Made by a program: the position numbers and the translations under genes | Notes under the pieces: generated by a model | What the model was told of the DNA's origin: nothing | The model's database searches: none | The model's input: only the letters and a program-made list of their open reading frames with translations | Source: Nemania diffusa | Taxonomy: Eukaryota; Ascomycota; Sordariomycetes; Xylariales; Xylariaceae | DNA length: 64,000 bases | Reading direction: 5' to 3' | Assembly (NCBI GenBank): GCA_038501195.1 | Contig: JBBPUQ010000008.1 | Span: 1,716,001-1,780,000 of the forward strand | In this document: piece by piece, positions 1-12,900 of the stretch | Layout of the letters: each line of letters opens with the position of its first letter | Position numbering within the stretch: position 1 is the stretch's first letter

Positions 1-3000
1 CTAAAAATCGATACCCTATTCTTTTGCGATTCAACGCCTCAGTAAAATTATCGCTACTAGGCTGCTATCGAGTGCTTCATAGCGACAATTCAGGTGAAGC
101 AATAGCCCCCGGTTCCGCCTTGTCTCAGCAGCTGAACCACGCCTAGCTTAGAAAAAGGAAAAGAGAATAAAGGAAAGTCCCAAACCGTTGGTTACATAGA
201 AGTCCGGCTAATACAACATCCGTTATTACGCTATTTTTTTCTTTATTTTGCTCTTCCTTGTCCTTCCTGGACCATCTTCTTCCCCTCCTTTCCCCGCACA
301 CTACTTCTCAACGTGTCTTATACAAATGCTATGTTTATACGGCATAGCATTATGCTTTTGTCTTAATTATAAAGCTACTTCTAATTCTGATATTGAGTAG
401 CTTAAAACCTTTAATTTTCAGAGCATTGCGTGTACTGGATTGAATCGCCGGGTTAAAATGGGAACTTTAAACTTCAGCAGATTGGTGATAAGTGTAGAGT
501 TAGTATTGTGTCAATTAATGATAGCTCATTTTTGAAAGATGCAATCTCAGATTGTCAAGAGCTACCACTGCAGACCTGCAGCCAGTCGAATCCCTGGTTG
601 CAGGGACTTAAGTACAACCCACCATCCACATGATGTAATGCGTTCGGTAATCTATACCCTCAATCAAGGTTTACAGAGATCTAGTGTTAGTGCCGACAAA
701 TTATTCTGTCCCATACCTATAATTCAAAACAGTAGCCTATTACCAAAGTGCTAGCTATCTAGTTAATATTGTACCTACTTAGCTACTGAAAAAAATAAAG
801 TAGCAGTAGTTAGAAATTGTTACCAGAGGTAACGTTTAGGTCACAATGGAAGAGATCTCGGAGTAGCGGGGAAAATCGGCTAGTCTCGGTAAGCACCAAC
901 AACATGGATATACATGTATCATAGTCAAAATACTAAATACAAACCTCTAAGAACAAACAGTGGTTAGTCTTCTAGGGAGATAAATTTGTCCGTCGGGTTT
1001 CATCAATCCTTCATGTGTGCTTTCTGTCTTGTTTGTGGTAAAAAAACATCAACAAAAATGTATTAGGCTAGACGGTACATAAGGTTATCACGCTTCACTT
1101 ATTTGATTTCCACCAATGAGAGATAACCAAATGTTTTACAGTACGCATATATATACGCATAATAAACATCCCACGCTTAAGACAAAGCAACATAGCGCTA
1201 TTCCAAGTATGGTATCCAAGCTGCAGGAAGGGTCCATCCAATTCAAGAGCCTACCTACATTCTACGCGTACATACTAGTCGACCTAGTGATTAGGTACTC
1301 AAACAATGCGGAAAAAGGCTCGGTATCACAGTTCCTTGACGCTACGGCAACATATACTACAGACTCCCTACCCCTAGCTAATGCTAGTCTCTTGAGTCCC
1401 TACTGTAGTTAGGCATTGCAAACTGTACCTGGAGTGTCCGAGCATGACTACCCTGTACACACTAGTCTACCATGCACATAAAAAGGGTACATATCACGAT
1501 CTCACATATTGCTCCACAGATCTACAAATAGACCTTTCTCGCCCAAAACCAGCCGGTAGTTTGCCGGTAAGTTCGCTCCGAACTCATGATTTGCTTGGTC
1601 CGCACGAATGGTGCATCGAGACAACCCGAGTCGAGACTTTACGAGGCGCAAAGGTCGTGATTGACATGAACCACGGCCGGAGTTAGCTGGCGATGACTTC
1701 GCTCCACCTTGGCACCAAGTCTATTAGGAGGAGCCGGGCCGGATAACCTATACCACCGGTCAACTGGTCACGGGCTGCAAATCCAATGAGCCAAAGTCAT
1801 GCTCATATCCCCTCCCCCCAGGGGAGCCTTGCCGGCGCCTCTACACAGAACTGATGGCTGAATTCAAAGGGTCTGGTTTCCCTGCGCACTAGATAGTAAA
1901 TGACACCTTTAGCTAGTGAGGTTGGGGCGCAGTGGTACCTGGCTGTAATGGGGCTCCGCCTAATCGTGTACGCATAACAAAGAAAGTAAATATAACTCGC
2001 GCGGCTAGCTTTTAGATTAGGATAGATAGTACGTGGACAATTAAAAAAAGGTACTGTAGATAACCGTAAGTTCCCCCTTATTCCTCTGCTTAATCCACGA
2101 CATCACCTCACAATTAATCCCCTAGGACCCACATATCTTGGTTATAGCGGACAATGCCCCCTACTGTAGTGAGATTAGACCCTGCACATCGGTGCTCTAG
2201 GTACATAATTTAAAGCACAATTAATCATTATGCCACCTACCTACGTACGTGTACGCCAGCTCTACCACTTATACAATAGAGTGTACCTAGAGTCCGTTTA
2301 GCCATCAACGCCAGAATATTGTATGTGCAAGTATGAAACTATTGACAAGTGACCCGTCAAAGATATGTCACGTGGATTTTCTAGCAAATTACCGTCGAAG
2401 TTTTCGGGGAGTCTGCCCTAGCCCTGTCCTAGCTTGCGACTAATAAGCAAAATCTGCCTGTTCCTCGCTCCTCTCAATCGGATCAGCAGATCATCGAGGT
2501 CTGCCAGAGTCCAGGAGATTATCTCCACTACGGACACGATACCTGAGTTGCTATTATCCGCTCCGCTATTCGTCGGCGCTATGGAACCTGACACTCTGAC
2601 ACTCATTCTTGTACAGTAGGTAGATACTTACCTAGGGAGGTGAATTGGCCGGCCGTATGGAGCCCAAACTCTCTTGCCACAATTGCGCCAGCAAGCTCTT
2701 CAACCCACGCGGACAGCGCAGAAGCCTAGGTCTAGATAGGACTTCCCCTCACAACGATCATCCCTTACGCCCCTCATTCCTCACTCAGCAGACGGTTCGC
2801 GAGTACAGTACTAGATCCTGTCTAGACCAGGAAAAGAAACGGTCCATGACCCCAAAATCCGGGGCTCCCATGATCAGAAAAGGGCCGGCATGCCTAGCAC
2901 CCCGCGATTTGCCAAGTGCGCCCGAACCTGTACAATCCAGATTCCAGGCCTCGCTGGTCCTACAGCTGTACGCGCCTGTCTGTCTTACTTTACAGGTCTT

Positions 3001-4939
3001 GGCGAGAACATGATCTTATAGGTAGGTATGGCATTATGCGAGTCATCATGCCGCGTGGCCCTCTCACGCCCAAAATTATCATTCTCGTTGCTTCTATTTG
3101 CAATTTGATATCGTCAGGTTTAGTCCCACTGCCGAAGACATACGCACTCTCTTGATTCCTTCGCATTGGAGCCGACAAAGGATCCAACTGGGCAACATCT
3201 GACCACCTACCAAGCTGTATAGGCAAGGTTCTTGAAGTCCGTAGGTACTCACGAGCATCGAAGTCGACTATGTTGTTGGACGTAACAGATTTGGCGCATA
3301 CTCACCACCCGAGAATGCATTTCTAGGTTATTTTTGGTCACGCCGAGAAGCTTCTTGGTCAGCGCCACCGGTTTGTAGGTCTTCACATCGTCTGGCAACC
3401 TGCAGTACACGACTTTCCCAAGACCGTTCGGTTCCGGGAGGAGATGAGACTGTCAGCCGGCCGCACGGGTCTGCATGTCAGAGGGGAAGGGGTTTCTGAT
3501 CGCACGACTCCCCTTCAGCCCTGCGGCGCGGCAATAATGGTGCGTCCTATATGCGCTGACGTATACGCAGCACGAGCCCGCGAATAGAACCTGGCGTGGA
3601 GAGCCCGTACAACACTGTAACCCTCCTTTGTCGTCGTCGTTTATCTTTCCTCTCATCGGCGCTTATTTTTGTCGTCTTTCGGGGCTCGCGTTCGTGTGTG
3701 TCACATACCTGCAAAACTCTCCCTCCAAGCGGGTGCCCGTAGGCTCTTGTTGCGGTTTCGCAATTCTCATTCATCACTCACCGTATAAATTGACGCCAAC
3801 GTCGGAATGTGACAGAGTAGCCACCGTTGGCCTGGAGCGGACATGCGCACTGGCAGATTTCCGTCTCGGACATAAATATAACTCCGGCATCATACCACTA
3901 CCTACTTACACGTCTTCTGTACGTAGTTTAACACAGGGATCGAGCGCGATCAGGCCGCACACAACCTGTAGGATACGGTTTGTCCTCACTGGCTCGCTTC
4001 TTGGCTCCGCTTTCGGTCATCCTAGGGATGATGGATTTGATGGCATGGCACATGAGACACGACCATCGAGAGCGTACCACGGTGACGGATTCCAAAACGC
4101 AGTCCCTTGCTTACCTGTCCCTGTTCTTATCTTCTGAGTGTGGGTGTGCCCCTCCCCCGGAAAAGACTCAGCAACCATGTTCTTTTTAAGGAGAATCGCC
4201 ATCTCAGGTATGGAGGCGTGTGACTTGATCTGTGGTAATGTGACATGAATCCTTCTCGCGTAACCCCTGCCAAACTACCGCTTCACACTCCCTTGCGGCC
4301 CGAAAGCGGGAAGATAGTGTATTTAGTGTGATAACAAAGGTATTCAATGGAAATATTGTGTTGGATGAGGTCCTATATCGAGTAGGAAGGATTTAAAGGT
4401 TATGCGAAACCAAGGCGCAATTGTGAGTTATGGTTTACGCGTCTACATTTCTGCATGGCACTTTTCTTAGAACACAACATCGGATGATAGGATGAGGCTT
4501 TTCACCTTTCTATGTGAGTTACCCTACGTCTGTTGAATTATAGATTCTGCTATACCCAAATGTTACCTTGTCGCTTGAAGTACGGGTGGGGCGTTGCTTC
4601 AATAGCCATACGTACATAGTATACAAGGACTAACTATCCCATCAATCTGGGGAAACCACGCGTAAAGTCAATGGCCCATATGTTAAATCCAGCCCTACGC
4701 GGTGATGTGACGCGACGCAACCAGGCAGATGTTTCCAAACATAACCCGCGTTCACACAACGTTGCAATGCTTATGGGGAACTCATCGGGGCTGTTACCTT
4801 GGGGGTGCCCTAATCGAGATGAAACAACTGCGATGAGCTTCTCTTTTGGGGTATGATGGCTCTTTTGTTCTTATTATTGCTACGCGATCCTGCAGAGGTC
4901 TCTTCACCGCTTCCTGGCTGGAGGCCGAGCGGTAGAATT

Positions 4940-4967
4940 GGGGGGCGGGGGGTGGAGGGAGGGAGGG
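4940..4967 (+). other. G-run tract, potential G-quadruplex
   Basis: Two runs of six G separated by a single C are followed by three further GGG runs with one- to three-base spacers. This satisfies the usual four-run G-quadruplex pattern. There is no gene nearby, so a role is unknown. Confidence 0.5.
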
Positions 4968-7900
4968 TCAGCCGTTCCCATCCTTCCCGTCTCCGCGTCC
5001 CCTCGGAACGTCAGCGGTCTGATCCGTCATGCATGTCACCTAATATGTCCTTCGGTTGGTGTTCATGACAAGCCGACTGAGAATAAAGAGGATTGATCGT
5101 CATAGGTATACCTAGCCGAAATAGTTGGTCACGAGCCAGGGAAACGCTGAGGATTATCTGTTAGGTAGTACTCTGTATGCTTTCATTTCCCGTCCTCTAA
5201 GCCTCGAGCGATCGAATTGAAAGGCATTGCCAAATATAACCGATGGCAGGGCGTAGTAACAAACAGTTGGTCTATGCGTGGTGAATGATATAGGTTCATA
5301 AACCGTTGTAGCGAATGAGACGACAGAGCAAAATAGCCAACGGTCGGAAAGATACTGCAAATTTTACCAACATGTACTCTGTAGGACTTGTGAAGGAGCC
5401 TGGAGTTGCACCTTTGTAGCTGAAATATCGGATCTAGTCGTGCAATAACAGCCGCGCCACTAGATATAGACAGCCGGCGACCTTTTCAAAAGATAATATT
5501 CTCTCGCGACTAAGGACCCCGTGACTACCTAGTGTAGGTAGTGGAGTTTTCATGCTCATCATACCGTAGGTGAGGATCGATCTGTATGTATGTACGCATA
5601 GGTGCGCGCCGCCCGGCTGGTTGGCTGGCTCGCCTAATTACCGCGTTTCCCAAAGCGGGAACGCTTTCCTATTTTGTGATATCATAGCTATTCGAACATA
5701 TCTCGGTTACCGTGTCCTAGATGATCGTGTATATCGCGATGACTTGGCTGAGGTTCAGTCTTATCCGCGATGAGTGGCGTTGGTCGGATGATGCAGCGAT
5801 CTCATTTCAACGTTGTTTTCGTGAAGCAATTCAGCTGCATGAACAAATTATTGCGGCATCTGTGACGAAGGCGACGCACCTGAGACCCAGCCCAATATGC
5901 AAGTTTCCAGGTATCATAGTAAGAGTTCATAATGGGTGGGTATATCTCGCCAGCTAAGAGGTAAGACATCGAGATCTGGAGAACACGTGAAGAGTAACGA
6001 CACTCTACCTAGCTTTTGATGTAATCCTTATGTATGGCTACTCATATGGGGAAACTGACCCCACGAACGCCGTTACTGTTGCGAAAAGATCGGCGTCAAT
6101 CTCTAATCGATCCTGCATGAGGCAATCGGGATTGGCGTTTTCTGTGTGCCGTCGATCTCGCAGCGTTGCCCGTGTACTATTCAGTCAACGTGACAGCGTT
6201 TTAATAAATGTCGGTATGTATTCCTTAATCGGACACTTGGGTGAGTAGGGGGTTTGGCGTATGATGTCATCGCCGAGACTTGTCCTAATGACATGCTGGC
6301 GATATCTCCATATGCGTATTTGGGTGTCGAGAGCCCTCAGATTGCAGTAATGCTGGAAACTAAGCTGAGTATCTAAGGAAAGAATTAAAGAATTATTGGA
6401 ATCTTACTATAGAACAGCTAGAGTAATAAGTAGTGGCACACCCATCATAGAGCTACATAGCTGTTAAGTAGTCTAACAATGGTGTTGCAGTAATTCATGT
6501 AGTCCCCCTACCTAATCCTTTTTGAGTTTCAAGCCGGTATATAATCGGTAAGAACTATTTAGGTAATTATAGTTATTGGGTGACGTTATTCTCTTCAGGT
6601 ATACCTAGTATAAGTGCCTCATATTCCTATGGTAAATGAAGGACTTACCAAGCAATAACAATAGAGACTAGCTATGCCCGGTGGTGTTAGGAAGAGGCTG
6701 GAAATTAGAGTTTACGCTCACTACAACAATAACCAGCAGGTTGGATCTTCCGAAGGTGGCGTAAGTATTGACGATCATTTTCTCAACTATGAAGAATAAA
6801 TAAATAAATAAATCCTAGATAAATTGATATTAAATATTTTTCTTTACTTGAGTTAGTTTTACGCCTTTGCGCTTACTATCTACACTACATAGATTAGGTA
6901 ATTCGGTAGCAGGCCAAGATCTACATGAGACTGATTCCGTAATCCTGGACTTTCGATATTGAACAGTCTCAAACTCGCATCGTATTATCTACTGGTGGAT
7001 ATTAATGGGGCAATGTGAGTAGTGCATTGCTCCATGTTTCTTCTAATGGGGTCGCTGACGAGAGCGGGATGCTAGAGCGGGAGGGCGACAAGTCGGGACT
7101 GAAGTAATCAGACACGTGCTCGTCATCATTGGCGTCGTCTGCAAGTCATATGCACGGGTACTATGGCTCTCATCAGACGTGCAATAATGACTGTACTTGG
7201 CTGCATTGCAGAAATTATCATTTACCGGTCTAGTTCTCCTAAGCTTCATTTCCTCTAGATGGTGAACCCCCTATTCAGTCTTTGTTTAGGGTAAGCCGGA
7301 TGATAGGGCGCGATAGAAGCTATTTGTGAGACTCTGAATATCTGCCTGGATTACGAAGCTCTGTCGAGATCAACTTGCGGCGATAGCTATTGTGTGTCAG
7401 CACCTATGCCATTCATAATCCTAGTGCCACTATCTTAGAGATGTAGACCAAAACCTATTTGCCCTTATCATGTCGATATCAGCTTACAAGCATAGCGTGA
7501 AATAGGAAATTTGCGAAGATCTCATTTAATTGCCACATCTTGAGTTTCGGCAGCCTTTCCTCTCTGTTTAACCTACAATTATCTTCTAATATTATCCCGC
7601 TGAGAGTCCCTCATACACTGCTTTAACTGCTTCAAATAGGGGTATAAAGGAATATGGTATTATGTGAAAGGTCTTGGAAAGTGGTAGACTTCCGACTGTC
7701 TCACTGATGGAATACATTCTAGCAGAAGCTATTCCATCCATGCTTTGGAATTCTGTTCGAGAAAACTAGTGTTTGAAATACGAATGCCCTACCTACTCTG
7801 AAATTAGGTCGGTTAGACTTGCTTCTGGCGGGCCTGACTTTAATTTTCATGATCAAGTCTCGGATAATCGAAAACACTCCCTAAAACTCCCTGAGGCTCA

Positions 7901-9910
7901 TGTCACATGACTCAAGTATGACTGAGACAATTACGTGCGCCTGAGATTTACTAGGTACCCTTTTGCGGTGGATATTAAGCTACTGGTTGTGTAGATCGTA
8001 TCTGTCGGATGAGGTCAGCAAGGGATAAAATGGAATTTGAGATTTGAGGCGGTAGATATCGTAATAGCAGGTGCCATGACAGTCAGCTCGGCGGAGTCTT
8101 TAATAATGCTTCGGTACCGCTAGATCTACTAATCGCGTATCCTACAAGGATTCCCCGAGAGCGATCACGCGCGCCTCCTCGAAGGCTGGGGGCCAAACCG
8201 GAGACATCATGGAGAAGATACCTATGCAACCTAAGGATGACCTCAGCCTCCACCGAAGAACCATTCGGTGTTGCCCCAAGGCTATCCTGTAAGCTCAGTG
8301 CGCTATAAATGATATCTATTTTTTGTTGTTTGTTAGTACCTATCTCTTCCTCTCCGCGATGAATCCTTCACTTGGCGGATGTGTACGTAGTAGTTAAACT
8401 TCATTACAAACTACGCCGGTGTTAGTAATAAGATAAGCGCGTTATTATCACTTACTGGTATAGACATGAGACCATATAGGTACTACTATAAGTACTAGTA
8501 TGGTACGCTCTCTCGGCCCGTCCCTCGATATAGTGCTCACTAGCAAGTAATTAAATGCTATAACTAAAATCCGAACAGTTGATACCTAATACATGAGTAC
8601 ATGCGTTCATAGCACTCTAGTTAGCTTTCCATACCAACTCAAACGATTAATTTTGCGAGTCTAGTTGACAATCATTTACGATATTGTTACATTTCTGATA
8701 CATAATTTACTAATGCGAAATCTATTTCGAAACGAGTGCTAGGTATTACAGTCTTCAAAGATAATGAAATATTCAATAGACCGCTCATTCATACTTCAGA
8801 AAACTCCTGAAGGAATAAATGCGCCAGTAGCAGTCATCCTGTATCTACGCATAAGTACCAGTATACTATGTATACTATGTACATGATTCTCCTGAGGGTT
8901 CATTTCCCTAGCTAAAACACCAAGGGTCCACCAAGCCAGTTGGTCCGGTACCTATTCCGTCTTCCGCGTGGCTCTCGTATAAGCGCTGACTGGTACGTAG
9001 ACTTAGATAGATAGATAGGCATGTATAGGAAAATCGCCAAGTAGTTATTATGAAGTAGAAACTGATCGAATCACAGAATGGTAGGTATACTGTGTTGGTA
9101 TTTCAATATGCAAACCTAGAGGGTCTGCTATTACCGAGCTTTTCGCTATTAATTTTGCCCACCTAAGTCCTTCACCCCCGCGGGCGGTGCAGTCGCCGAC
9201 ATTGTTCGTCGGGGTTTGCATGGTCTCTCAGGGATGACGCTGCAGGGTCTTCTGCAGCTCGCTGCGGGACACAACAGTAACTTGCATTTCGTGGGGGACG
9301 GAGGTAGGACGCGGTTGTGGCGGTATTCAGGCAAGAAATCAAGAGTGTTAGCAAACCCAAGAAAGAAATCACCACCCTCACGCGAAATAGAAAAATACCA
9401 AGTTGCCCTGGTCTGACATACATATCTTGTTCTGGAAATAAGTTGGACGTGGGACGTGATCGCAATCACCTGCTCACACCATCCGGCGCTTTCTCACGCA
9501 TTGCATGCAAGGCTGCTCCTTGTGCCAGCGCATCAAGTCGATCAGGCTCACTGTCGGAGGTGTAGCATATCGTTCATTTCGATGAAGGATGGCTGTCGCA
9601 GTACGTGCAGAAACCAGCACCCCTTATTCGTCCGGCGCAGTCATCCTGCCTCAATACATGGGAAGAAGTATGTATTCAATTACAGGAATGAATATCTGTG
9701 ATGAGGTGGCGGTAGGACCAAGGTCGGTAACTAGGTCTTGTGATGGAATGACTGTTGATACCATCGGGCTTGGCCGCAAGCCTGCAGCTGTTTTGCAACC
9801 GGAACATCAACCACATCGAAGCATTTTCTTTCTGCACGAAAACCAAAAGTACAAGGACAGGGCTATGATCTACTGTATGGTAAATGGCCTAGCCTAGCGC
9901 CTGTTCTTTT

Positions 9911-9927
9911 GGGGGGAGGGAGGGGGG
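9911..9927 (+). other. G-run tract, potential G-quadruplex
   Basis: G6-A-G3-A-G6 in 17 bases. It can be read as four G-runs with very short loops. It lies in non-coding DNA, and only the sequence pattern supports it. Confidence 0.4.
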
Positions 9928-12900
9928 TTCTACTTGTCAACCGACAATACGGGTAATCATGCGAACGACCATTTAGCTCGCCAGATTTCCTAGCCGCCCG
10001 TTTGCCTGCATCTCGGGTTTGACCGCGCATCTACACCAGCTTTCTTCCGTGAGTAGGTACTATGTAACTTCTTATCGGAGTTAACGACGCTCAGGATCTT
10101 CTTAGTATATTAATGTAGCCATAGCGCCGATGAGCACCGTAATAAATATCTTGTATCAGCCTCTTCCCCTGTCCATCAAATAATTACATGGACCGCGACG
10201 ATCGGAAAACGGAACGCCTGCAAGCTTGCTAGCTACTACCATCGGGATAATCTAGGTATCTATATGATAATCCTCTTCTAACCCGTTATATTTAATTGTA
10301 GCAAGTCATAAACTAAACAGCGATGAAAGCGTACGTTTCTGTCTACGGCCGAATATTCACCTACGAATAATGTAGCGAGCAGTTTACAAATGAAGGTACT
10401 TACAAATACTGGATGATATCCCACAACCTTCATATTTAAAGCTAGGTAGTGAATCATCTTGCTAGAAGCAATAAGGGGCACAAATGCCGCCTTGTAACGT
10501 GATGTACGGAGAATAGTGGATAGTAACCTTGACTGAAAATACTAACCATGTGGGAATACAAGGTATCAGCTCCGCACTCTAATGTCCGAGAATGAGACAG
10601 TATTATTTCTCATCCCAATAGGAGGCTTGGGGAGACCATCTATTGCAACAGATTATTCTCATCCATTTGTTCATGTACGTAAGCTACGACACGCCTTGTT
10701 CTCCCCTGGGAACAAGACGGTTGCATTAAACCCCCAACTTGAAAAAATTACTTATTATAAAAAGTCCTACGGGTACATAGTATGAATAAGGTGAACAAGG
10801 ACCTTACAGAGGCGAAGATCAACAGTCTTCCGGTAGCTTTTGTACCGTTCCCGAGTGTTCGGTTTCGGGGTTCACGAGCGGGTCGGCCGCCGTCGAATAC
10901 TACCTACCCTTTACTGACCCTAGGTTTTAAGCTCCCGAGATTCACAGTGTATATGACCCGAGAAACGTTGCTCAGTGGTTAAACACACTCACATCAGTGG
11001 ATAAATACGCCGGTTAAAATGCTTCTAGGTAGTTAGTTTAAAGAAGAGGATTTGCCCTAGTCTCAGTCCTAGGAGAAGTCGAAGCGCTTTACATAGACTT
11101 ATTAGCATTCCTGTTCACTTTGCAGAGGCTGGCCACCGGGGATCAGAGCCGTTGCAGGTAGGCCTGTATGTTGTTGCAGTGACTTATGGGCTTATTATTG
11201 TTCCTGTACGTTCGGCAGATCGGCGTGTGGTAAATTCGACCCCGACCGCCCTTTTCGCTCAAGTAAGCCCGTTTGGTTTTGTTTCGTATCATTTAGCGAT
11301 CCGCCTGGGGAGCTGTCCTGCCCACCATATTCAACAGGGAGACGCCTTCGACAAGGAGGAACCCGGAGTTAGGGCAGCTTCACGGACGCGTACTGTACAG
11401 TGCTGGATAGGTACAGAGTAGGCATATCTCCCTGTCTCAGGCATCAGGTTGTTTAACCCCAGAGCTGACACTCACCAAATTGCCAAGCAATCACTCCAAA
11501 GAATGGATACGGCAAACGCGAATGCATTACCCCGTAGTGTGTATCGATTGGTCATACACTTCTTCGATGTAATACGCCATCAAATTGGACTTTTCCGTGA
11601 GGCCACATCCTCGTCCCGACGACTCGGTCACGACTTACAACCCACGCTTCACTCACGCTACCACAGCTTTTCGCCCAGCCCAGACCCTGGGGCTGGATTC
11701 GGACGTGTGTCGTGTGCTCCAACTACCTACCGCTAACACTCCAATACCGAACCCTACAGTAGCTTAGGTACCTCAAACCCTAGTAGCAAAGACAGCTGGT
11801 CCAGGACTATTCTTGCTATAATAAGATACCACTCGTATCAGTTGCAGCGTGCACAACACTCGAGGCACAGGCGCTACCTTCATGATAGGCAGGTGGGATT
11901 AACGGAGCGAGGTGATGCTCGTCAGCTAGCTGGCTCGCTTCGTGCCGTCCCCGCATACCCAAATGTCACGCGCGCAACGCCAAAATGTGTCGAGGCAACA
12001 ACAGCCCCTGGCGCTCAGCTTCGATACAACCAAACTGACCGCTCCTCCTTTTCGATTTCATAATCACAATTCTAATTATGATGCCGGTTACTTATTTTCA
12101 ACCAATGGTCAGTACACCTGATGCACCCCAATAACGTGGAAACCGCCTACATGAGTCGAGCGCGTGAGCACTAAATGTGCCAATGTTACTTACAATTAAT
12201 AGAAGGAAAAGGATCTTTGACGAACATTCTATTCGCAACCTTGAATATTAGACAGCATACCTATTTCCCAGACCGCGACTTCTATTATCAAAGGCTGTTG
12301 CCTACTGAAAATCTGTTAACTTGGTACTGACTGATTCACAACCCGCAGAAAAGCGTGTCTATGGTACTTAGAATGCCAATAATGGTTTCATAATATTCGT
12401 CACGTGGGGGCGAGCGAATTCTCTCATCGGACACGAATAAGTTCCTGTTGACCCAACAAGGCAGTACCTGGAACTTTACGACAGCTGGCTCTGTAACGTC
12501 TGAAATAAGCAGGTGGGTTGCCTAGGCCCTTCTGTAAAATGCTGTGGATGAATCCCGAGTGGCTTTCCCTTGCTCATGCTAAAGGGAACTGTACTCGCAT
12601 TTTTGAGTGAGGCGGTAGTTTTGAGCGGGATTGTGCTGAGGCATGTCGGATGATCTCGTGTACAATGCACCTACCACGGTCAACGTGTGGTTTGAGAACA
12701 CCCCTCACGAATGAATGAACTGACTTGATGTACCCTTAATACTTTTATACATGGAGGTTCTTTGTTTAGGTAGCCGCATGCATTGGATTCATTTATAAGT
12801 CTAGAACCCTAACCCTAGCTTCTATTTTCATGCATTAGTCGATAGTGGCCTCTGGAAACTGTACAATTTGGTTCACTACCACTTAGTTGCAAACACGAAG

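Noticed and set aside
3628..4137. 169-codon open frame in the left arm
   Set aside because: No domain, no homologous-looking blocks, an overlapping frame on the other strand, and no supporting promoter or intron structure.
12804..12816. Telomere-like CCCTAACCCTA
   Set aside because: Barely two units and no flanking array; expected by chance in this much sequence.
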